From: Candidatus Thiodiazotropha endoloripes
GTDB lineage: Bacteria > Pseudomonadota > Gammaproteobacteria > Chromatiales > Chromatiaceae
NCBI RefSeq assembly: GCF_001708965.1
Contig: NZ_LVJW01000003.1
Span: 2,326,108-2,390,107 of the forward strand
Reading direction: 5' to 3'
Length of the DNA: 64,000 nucleotides
In this document: piece by piece, positions 58,612-64,000 of the stretch
Position numbering within the stretch: the first letter of the stretch is position 1
Layout of the letters: each line of letters opens with the position of its first letter
Notes under the pieces: generated by a model
Seen by the model: the letters and a program-made list of their open reading frames with translations, nothing else
Told to the model about the DNA's origin: nothing
The model's database searches: none
Made by a program: the position numbers and the translations under genes

Positions 58612-60018
58612 TTGAATCTTGCCTCACTTAAACACAAGGGAAAACACTCCCTGGCGATAATCTCAGGCATTTTGTTCTTCCTGGTGGTGGCGGCCACAAC
58701 GGAAGTGATCGTCTATCTCCTGGACTCAAAGAACCAGGAACATGAACGCTCCGACGTGGTGGAAAGAGTCTCAACCCTGAGAGCAAGACTGGAGGGTGAA
58801 CTCAACTCCACACTGCACCTGACCCGTGGTTTGATTGCCTATGTGGCGACACATCCTGATGTCCAGGAGCCCAACTTTTCCCAACTGGTCAGCGAGATCC
58901 TCACCCAGGGACGCAATATCCGCAATATCGGTCTGGCTAAAAACAACATTATCACCCACATCTTCCCGCTCGCCGGCAATGAATCGGCACTGGGATTGGA
59001 GTATGAAAACAACAGCACACAGTGGCCAGCTGTCAAGCGGGCCATGGAGGTAAAAAGTACTGTCGTCGCCGGGCCGGTGAATCTTGTTCAGGGCGGCACC
59101 GCGTTCATTGCCCGCACTCCCATCTATACCCGTAAAGGTATCACCGGTCTGCTGAGTGAACATAAACCCAGCTACTGGGGATTGGCTTCCATTGTGATCG
59201 ATATTCCGAGTCTGTTTCAGTCTGCCGGTATTGCAGAGCAGATGGACGGGCTCAACCTGGCCTTGAGGGGTAAGGATAGTTTGGGTGCTCAGGGTGGGAT
59301 GATCTTTGGCGATAAGACACTGTTCTCACAAAATCCGGTGACTCAATCCATCGTGCTTCCCAACGGCAGTTGGCAGATCGCTGCAATTCCAATCGATGGA
59401 TGGGGTTCGGACCAAACCGTCCTTTGGCCGGTTCGAATCATCGGCTGGCTTATAGCTCTGTTTATCGGCACTCTGATCGCTGCACTGGTGAAAGCCCGGG
59501 CGACAAACCTGGAACTGGCACTGCAAGATCCACTCACCGGTCTGCCAAACCGACGGCTGTTGGAGGATCGACTGCAGCTGTTGCTGGAACATCATAAAAG
59601 AAATAAAACAGGCTTTGGCGTTCTCTCTATCGATCTTGATGGATTTAAGGCGATCAACGATACACTTGGCCATCGTGCCGGCGATCAACTACTGCAGATC
59701 GCTGCAACCCGTATGCAGTCGAGCGTTCGAGCCTCGGATACTGTCTGCCGAAGTGGCGGGGATGAGTTCATTATTCTGGTGGATGACGTACATAGCCGAA
59801 GCGACCTGGAAAAGGCGCAGCAGCAGGTCATCAATAAACTGACCGGCAATACCCTGGTAGAGAAACAGTCCATTCAACTCAAAGCCAGTTCCGGTGTCGC
59901 CTACTATCCGGAAGATGGTGATTCCATGGACAGTCTGCTCATGGTAAGCGACCGGAAGATGTATAAAAACAAAAACAAAGGCAAGATTGTTGATATCGAC
60001 TCGGCCAACAGGGTTTAA
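58612..60018 (+). CDS. CHASE-GGDEF diguanylate cyclase
   Basis: 468 residues. A membrane helix (about 15-38), a periplasmic CHASE-type sensor (about 40-285), a second helix (about 285-310) and a GGDEF domain (about 315-468, intact motif SGGDEFIIL). It makes c-di-GMP in response to an unknown periplasmic ligand. I choose a TTG start at 58612, preceded by GAAGAGG at 9 bases. A TTG nine codons earlier gives 477 residues but has no ribosome binding site. Confidence 0.9.
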   Translation: MNLASLKHKGKHSLAIISGILFFLVVAATTEVIVYLLDSKNQEHERSDVVERVSTLRARLEGELNSTLHLTRGLIAYVATHPDVQEPNFSQLVSEILTQGRNIRNIGLAKNNIITHIFPLAGNESALGLEYENNSTQWPAVKRAMEVKSTVVAGPVNLVQGGTAFIARTPIYTRKGITGLLSEHKPSYWGLASIVIDIPSLFQSAGIAEQMDGLNLALRGKDSLGAQGGMIFGDKTLFSQNPVTQSIVLPNGSWQIAAIPIDGWGSDQTVLWPVRIIGWLIALFIGTLIAALVKARATNLELALQDPLTGLPNRRLLEDRLQLLLEHHKRNKTGFGVLSIDLDGFKAINDTLGHRAGDQLLQIAATRMQSSVRASDTVCRSGGDEFIILVDDVHSRSDLEKAQQQVINKLTGNTLVEKQSIQLKASSGVAYYPEDGDSMDSLLMVSDRKMYKNKNKGKIVDIDSANRV

Positions 60019-60151
60019 CGATCCGTGCATAGCTCGATCTCTGGTTGGAGAGCAGCGCCGGATCAGAGATAGGCTGGCGAACACTCAAAACCGCCCCCGT
60101 GATCCATGCAACAGATGGGCGGCCCCCATAGCTTACACATCGTCAAATTGA

Positions 60152-60167
60152 TGTTGTGAGTATTACA
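60152..60167 (+). promoter_or_regulatory. NifA-type upstream activating site
   Basis: TGT-TGTGAGTATT-ACA, an exact TGT-N10-ACA match. Its centre is about 130 bp upstream of the predicted sigma-54 start, the typical distance for NifA. The short consensus gives chance hits, so its weight comes from the position. Confidence 0.6.
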
Positions 60168-60265
60168 ACTCCAGCGCCGGACCGGATTGTATGATAATCG
60201 ACAATTCCATCCACTCATCCCTCAAATTCTCTTTAAAAACAATCAGATAGAGAAACGCTCACTGT

Positions 60266-60281
60266 TGGAACGCTTCTTGCG
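60266..60281 (+). promoter_or_regulatory. Sigma-54 promoter of the rhodanese-flavodoxin operon
   Basis: TGGAACG-CTTC-TTGCG has exact GG-N10-GC spacing and only two mismatches to the consensus. The predicted start is near 60292, about 34 nt before the GTG of the rhodanese gene. Confidence 0.8.
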
Positions 60282-60325
60282 AGATCTCTGTAAGTTATCA
60301 ACAACAGAGACTCCCAGGTGAAGAA

Positions 60326-60655
60326 GTGAGTTATTCAGATGTAGAGGTTACCGATGTCGATGCCCTGCTCTCCTCAGCAGATCCGGTCATCATCGACATG
60401 CGGGACCAGCAGAGCCAAAGCAGAGGACATCTACCTGCCGCACGATCCGCTTCTGATGAGACCATCGGCCAACTGATTCGCCAGCGTCGCACTGATCCCG
60501 CCGTATTGGTCTATTGCTATCACGGCAATCAAAGCCGCGATCTCTGCAGTTTCCTGAACCAAATGGGCTTGAACAATGTACACAACCTGGCTGGTGGCTG
60601 GGAGGCCTGGGAACGTTTCAAAGCAAGCAACAGTGAAGTAGGCAAAAAGGCATGA
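60326..60655 (+). CDS. Rhodanese-domain sulfurtransferase (nif-type RhdN candidate)
   Basis: A 109-residue single rhodanese domain. The active loop is VYCYHGNQSRD with the catalytic Cys. It resembles GlpE in length. GTG start. It overlaps the glutaredoxin gene by 4 bp. In Azotobacter a rhodanese and a monothiol glutaredoxin (rhdN, grx5-nif) lie together in a nif cluster, and the same pairing under a NifA/sigma-54-like promoter is seen here. A role in sulfur supply for Fe-S clusters is inferred. Confidence 0.9.
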   Translation: MSYSDVEVTDVDALLSSADPVIIDMRDQQSQSRGHLPAARSASDETIGQLIRQRRTDPAVLVYCYHGNQSRDLCSFLNQMGLNNVHNLAGGWEAWERFKASNSEVGKKA

Positions 60656-60969
60656 AAACCACAGACAAGATCCGTAAACAGTTGAGCGACCATCCGGTAA
60701 TTCTCTATATGAAAGGCACTCCTGATGAGCCCCGCTGCGGCTTCTCGGCCAAGGCGGCATCCGTATTGAAAGCAACCCAGGTCGGATTCGCTCATGTGGA
60801 TGTGCTCAGTTCGCCATTGATCATGCAGGCACTGCCCGAGGTCTCGGAGTTCCCGACCTTTCCCCAGCTGTTCATTAATGGTGAGATCATCGGTGGCAGC
60901 GATATCGTCGAGGCGATGTATCAGAGCGGTGAACTGCTTCCCATGCTCAAAGCAGCCACTGAAGATTAG
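60652..60969 (+). CDS. Monothiol glutaredoxin (Grx4/Grx5 type)
   Basis: 105 residues with the CGFS active site (KGTPDEPRCGFSAKA) and the glutathione-binding TFPQLFINGEIIGGSDI. Monothiol glutaredoxins carry [2Fe-2S] clusters bridged by glutathione and pass them on, commonly with BolA partners. A BolA gene follows 9 bp downstream, which supports the pairing. The ATG overlaps the rhodanese stop. Confidence 0.95.
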   Translation: MKTTDKIRKQLSDHPVILYMKGTPDEPRCGFSAKAASVLKATQVGFAHVDVLSSPLIMQALPEVSEFPTFPQLFINGEIIGGSDIVEAMYQSGELLPMLKAATED

Positions 60970-60978
60970 GAGTCACTC

Positions 60979-61245
60979 ATGAATGAGGAAGAGATTGTCA
61001 CCCGTGTGCGTTCACTCCATCCGCAGGCGGTTATCGATATCGCCGGTGAGGATTGCAGCTTTGAACTCTATGTGGTCAGTGAAGCGTTTACCGGAGTCTC
61101 CATTCTGAAACGTCAGCAACCGATCCTGGCCCTGTTCAAAGAGGAGATCAGCAACGGTACCCTGCACGCCTTGACGATCAAGGCGAAGACACCGGCTGAA
61201 CTATCGTCACAGGGCGGTTTGGTACAGATACAACCACTTGCCTGA
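60979..61245 (+). CDS. BolA-family protein
   Basis: 88 residues of the BolA/YrbA (IbaG) family. The fold segment is CSFELYVVSEAFTGVSILKRQQPILALFKEEI followed by LHALTIKAKTP. The typical invariant His of the second half is present (LHAL). It pairs with monothiol glutaredoxin in Fe-S transfer. Start ATG with AGGAG upstream. Confidence 0.92.
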   Translation: MNEEEIVTRVRSLHPQAVIDIAGEDCSFELYVVSEAFTGVSILKRQQPILALFKEEISNGTLHALTIKAKTPAELSSQGGLVQIQPLA

Positions 61246-61323
61246 ACATTGCAGACGGCGTTATAGCACTACCTCAGGCTCTATCAAGATTTTCCCAATC
61301 CGCCTTAACAGACAGGAAACACC

Positions 61324-61872
61324 ATGCATAAGATCGGTATCTTCTTCGGCACAGAATCGGGCACGACCCGACTGATTGCAAAAAAGATCGCCCGCAAAAT
61401 CAATTCCCGATATGAGGATCAACCGGCAGCGAAACCGATCAATATCAACCGGGTTGAGCTGGATCAGTTGCTTGCCTACGACAAGCTCATACTCGGCACA
61501 CCAACCTATGGTGAAGGCAAGCTACCCGGCAAGGCAGCGGGCAACGAAGAGATCAGTTGGGAGGAGTTCCTGCCGCAACTGAAATCCATCGATTTAACCG
61601 GCAAGCAGATAGCCCTTTATGGTCTGGGAGATCAGGAGAGTTATCCGGACCGGTTCGTTGATGGCATGATGCGTCTGCATAAGCCTCTGCAAGATGCCGG
61701 TGCTGAACTGATCGGTGGCTGTGCGGTTGAGGGGTTCGAGTTCAACCATTCAAAGTCGGTGGTGGATGGGCGATTTGTCGGACTGGTTCTGGATCAGCAT
61801 CTGCAGCACCTGTTGACTGAGCAACGTATCGACAGTTGGCTGGATGAGATTCTGCCGTTGATGCTCACCTGA
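61324..61872 (+). CDS. nifF: Long-chain flavodoxin, NifF-like
   Basis: 182 residues. The FMN phosphate loop is FFGTESGTTRLIAKKI. The segment LILGTPTYGEG, the motif SWEEFLPQLKSIDLTGKQIALYGLGDQESYPDRF and the C-terminal VVDGRFVGLVLD match NifF from Azotobacter closely. It has the long-chain insert. The operon begins at a NifA/sigma-54-like promoter, which supports a role as electron donor to nitrogenase reductase. It could instead be a general flavodoxin. Confidence 0.85.
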   Translation: MHKIGIFFGTESGTTRLIAKKIARKINSRYEDQPAAKPININRVELDQLLAYDKLILGTPTYGEGKLPGKAAGNEEISWEEFLPQLKSIDLTGKQIALYGLGDQESYPDRFVDGMMRLHKPLQDAGAELIGGCAVEGFEFNHSKSVVDGRFVGLVLDQHLQHLLTEQRIDSWLDEILPLMLT

Positions 61873-61888
61873 ATCTTAAACAAATTTA

Positions 61889-62356
61889 TTAAACCGACTG
61901 CTGCTCCCTCAGTTTGCTACGTACCGCCATCAATACCTTGCCAAATGTGTTGTGACCCAGCCCATCACGACCACACCCCCAGTAGTAGTCGTACTGGCTG
62001 GTCTCAATGATCTTCTGTTCCGTGGTTGCCAATAAGGCAGCGGCCACTTCCGGGTGAGACCGGCATTTGATGTAGATGGCACGGGTCATCACCACCTCCC
62101 GCATCTGCTTCCAATCTTTACGGATCGATCGCTTGTTATTTGCTGCCAGCTTCTGCGCCTTGTTGGGGTGGGCTGCATTTCTGACCTCCTCCCGTAGTGC
62201 AGGATCCTCAAATTTCATGCCCTGATAGTAGTGCTCCACCGAGGGCCAGTTTGCATCATCCAGCTCAAAGCCAAACTTTGAACAGCTGGCCAATGGATGG
62301 TTTACGTCGGTCCGGGAGAGGTAGTAAGGCTCCAGGTTATCTGCAGAAAACATCAA
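61889..62356 (-). CDS. NADAR-family protein (YbiA-like)
   Basis: 155 residues. Diagnostic motifs are WPSVEHYYQGMKF and YYWGCGRDGLGHNTFGKVLM. Known members are N-glycosidases that remove damaged riboflavin-pathway intermediates, or act on ADP-ribose-linked compounds. Convergent with the flavodoxin gene, 16 bp apart. It is the last of three genes on this strand. Confidence 0.88.
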   Translation of the reverse strand: MMFSADNLEPYYLSRTDVNHPLASCSKFGFELDDANWPSVEHYYQGMKFEDPALREEVRNAAHPNKAQKLAANNKRSIRKDWKQMREVVMTRAIYIKCRSHPEVAAALLATTEQKIIETSQYDYYWGCGRDGLGHNTFGKVLMAVRSKLREQQSV

Positions 62357-62381
62357 GACACTCCGTTAGTATTCAGTCAGC

Positions 62382-62792
62382 TCAATCGTGACTCTGCAGG
62401 ATCGTGCACACCACCCTGCGCTCCCGTCTCGGGCCATCGAATTCACAAAAGAAGATATTCTGCCACTGGGACAATCCCAATTTACCATCGATTAGTGGAA
62501 TGGTCTCAGATGGCCCCACCAGACCGGACTTGAGGTGGGAATCCCCGTTGCCATCCTGTTGATCATGCTGCCAGACACCTTTCGGTATCAATTTACGCAG
62601 CAGATCCACAACATCCCGCTGCACACTGTCATCCCAGTTTTCCTGAATCATGATGGCTGCGGTGGCACCCTGGGCGTAGAGTGCCACCAGACCGTTCTGA
62701 ATGCCACTGGAGCGTACCACCTCCTCGACCTGAGGGGTGATGTCTACCAGTTCCTCCCGCTGATGGGTTGTCAGGGTGATGATGTCACGCAT
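62382..62792 (-). CDS. YjbQ-family protein (UPF0047)
   Basis: 136 residues. The family core is GLVALYAQGATAAIMIQENWDDSVQRDV and the C-terminal WQNIFFCEFDGPRRERRV. YjbQ-type proteins show weak thiamine-phosphate synthase activity in vitro and the true role is open. Its start lies 9 bp from the phosphatase gene upstream. Confidence 0.93.
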   Translation of the reverse strand: MRDIITLTTHQREELVDITPQVEEVVRSSGIQNGLVALYAQGATAAIMIQENWDDSVQRDVVDLLRKLIPKGVWQHDQQDGNGDSHLKSGLVGPSETIPLIDGKLGLSQWQNIFFCEFDGPRRERRVVCTILQSHD

Positions 62793-62801
62793 AGGCTCTA
62801 T

Positions 62802-63590
62802 CTAAGAACAAAACAGTAGCTGACTCAACTCGGAGAGTGAATTGATATCCCAATCCGGTCTTGGCAGTTCCGCCGGGTAATCGATATTCGGGGCAAACCG
62901 ACCGGTCCGCACCAGGGCTGTCTTCATACCAAGCCTGACCGCACCGGCAATATCCGTATCCGGTCGATCACCAATCATCAGACAATGGTCCAGACTGATC
63001 CTGAGTCGCTCTGCAGCCATCTCATAGAGCAGTGGGTGAGGTTTACCAATGATCAACGGCTGTTTGCCTGTGGCAACAGCGAAGGGCGCTACCAGTGCCC
63101 CGCCACCGGGTAACACGCGATGACTGCCCTCATGATGAGCATCAACACTGTGATCAGGATTGGTACAGACCAGTTGAGCCCCCTGCTTCAGGATCAGGTT
63201 AGTACCTATGGTGATAGACTCAAAGTCGATCCCCGGCCCCTCACCGATCACCACAAAATCGGCCTGCTGCAAATCTTCCCGACCGTGTGCCTGTAGTGTC
63301 AGATGCAGACCTTCGGCTCCCACGGCAAAATATCTGAAATCCGGCTTCTGTCGGGCCAACCAGAGAGCTGTCGCTTCGGCCGATGTGACGATCTGCCTCT
63401 CATGCGGTCTTCTGTAGCCCATTCCCTCGAGACGATCCGCAACCCTGGCTGGCGGCAGAATGGGATTGTTGGTTATGAAAGCATGGGGCAAATCCCCAAC
63501 CCTTCGCATGAACTCCAGTGCTTCAGGGATCGCTTTTTCGCCATGATAGAGGACACCGTCCATGTCCAGCAGTAGAGCTTTAATTGCCAT
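62802..63590 (-). CDS. NagD-like HAD phosphatase
   Basis: 262 residues. HAD motif I is LLLDMDGVLYHGEKA, the second AFITNNPILPP, Lys in IIGKPHPLLYE and Asp pair GDRPDTDIAGA. The cap insertion is of the NagD/phosphoglycolate type. The ATG at 63590 (MAIKALLL) is preferred to one 22 codons earlier, because motif I starts there. Substrate is probably a sugar or nucleotide phosphate. Confidence 0.92.
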   Translation of the reverse strand: MAIKALLLDMDGVLYHGEKAIPEALEFMRRVGDLPHAFITNNPILPPARVADRLEGMGYRRPHERQIVTSAEATALWLARQKPDFRYFAVGAEGLHLTLQAHGREDLQQADFVVIGEGPGIDFESITIGTNLILKQGAQLVCTNPDHSVDAHHEGSHRVLPGGGALVAPFAVATGKQPLIIGKPHPLLYEMAAERLRISLDHCLMIGDRPDTDIAGAVRLGMKTALVRTGRFAPNIDYPAELPRPDWDINSLSELSQLLFCS

Positions 63591-63852
63591 TTTCACAAGT
63601 GGTCTTTGGTGTTGCTGTGTCTGTTGTTGGCCGCGAATCACCGCTAATGGTCGCAAATATTACTGAGTGGTCGCTGTGGATCAATAGTGGATGATAAATG
63701 GCTGAATTGTCTGGGCTTCATCATTGGAAGATTTTCGTGGATTTGCGGTGATTGGCGTTTATTTGCGACTGAATACTTCTTCAATGCTCTCTCTGCCATA
63801 AAAAAGGGGTTGAGGGTCTCCCTGGCTTGGGTGTGGGCTGGAGGTTGGGATT

Positions 63853-64000
63853 GATTCGCCTTCGGCTCACCCCTTCGGGGCGCCTACGTTTCACTGCAGC
63901 GTCCTGCGTCGCTTCGCTCCTGGTGATTCGCCTTCGGCTCACCCCTTCGGGGCGCCTACGTTTCACTGCAGCGTCCTGCGTCGCTTCGCTCCTGGTGATT
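63853..64000. repeat. 72-bp tandem repeat at the window edge
   Basis: A 72-bp unit beginning GATTCGCCTTCGGCTCACCC occurs at 63853-63924 and 63925-63996 with no difference seen, and the first bases of a third copy follow. Each unit contains the hairpin CCCCTTCGGGG. The array continues beyond the window. Upstream (63591-63780) lie degenerate inverted segments, CGCGAATCACCGC at 63632-63644 against GCGGTGATTGGCG at 63745-63757. No gene is seen from 63591 on. Confidence 0.9.

Larger units (their letters stand above)
60019..60325 (+). promoter_or_regulatory. Regulatory stretch of the rhodanese-flavodoxin operon
   Basis: About 310 bp without a gene. It contains a NifA-type upstream site and a sigma-54 promoter, given separately. 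No clear terminator of the preceding gene is seen. Confidence 0.6.

Overview
The window looks like the chromosome of a gammaproteobacterium close to the sulfur-oxidising, chemolithoautotrophic lineages (free-living or symbiotic). The grounds are family-level resemblance: AcnB, SthA, an oxygen-tolerant Hup hydrogenase, multihaem cytochromes and several c-di-GMP proteins. No single gene fixes the species. Two genes point to a nitrogen fixer: a Shethna-type FeSII ferredoxin, and a rhodanese/glutaredoxin/BolA/flavodoxin operon with a NifA-type upstream site and a sigma-54 promoter.

Layout. 1-1.7 kb: an IS91-family transposase broken by a nonsense codon. 1.7-5.4 kb: acnB and a divergent LysR gene. 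5.5-15.6 kb (minus strand): a guanidine-assimilation operon. Its order from the promoter is sigma-54 promoter, guanidine-I (ykkC) riboswitch, NitT/TauT-type ABC transporter, two DUF1989 proteins (carboxyguanidine deiminase type), biotin-dependent guanidine/urea carboxylase and allophanate hydrolase. 16-30 kb: HtpX-like protease, GGDEF-EAL protein, sthA, a guanidinium-exporter-type SMR protein, FeSII, GNAT, methyltransferase, GGDEF-EAL and a CheB-CheR-PAS protein. 30-50 kb (minus strand): a complete hup/hyp cluster. It holds the structural genes hupSL and hupC with a small membrane protein between hupL and hupC, a terminator, then hupDFGHIJK-hypABCDEX, the activator hupR, the kinase hupT and the H2 sensor hupUV. 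50-54 kb: HAO-like octahaem cytochrome, NapC-type cytochrome and a divergent pentahaem cytochrome. 54-58 kb: tRNA-Arg with a duplicated 3' end, an exported methyltransferase and sucA. 58-64 kb: CHASE-GGDEF protein, the nif-type operon, NADAR, YjbQ, a NagD-like phosphatase and a 72-bp tandem repeat at the window edge.

How the parts work together. Four good sigma-54 promoters (GG-N10-GC) sit in front of the guanidine operon, hupSL, hupDFGHIJK-hyp and the rhodanese-flavodoxin operon. They fit NtrC-, HupR- and NifA-type control. The guanidine operon appears to have two control layers: transcription by sigma-54 with NtrC-like sites, and translation by the riboswitch. The leader contains two nested complementary segments (9 bp and 6 bp) that could hide the ribosome binding site of the first gene. 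The H2 sensor, kinase and activator are encoded with the hydrogenase they control, so hydrogen should induce an oxygen-tolerant uptake hydrogenase. Nitrogen and hydrogen supply to a diazotrophic chemolithotroph is the common theme.
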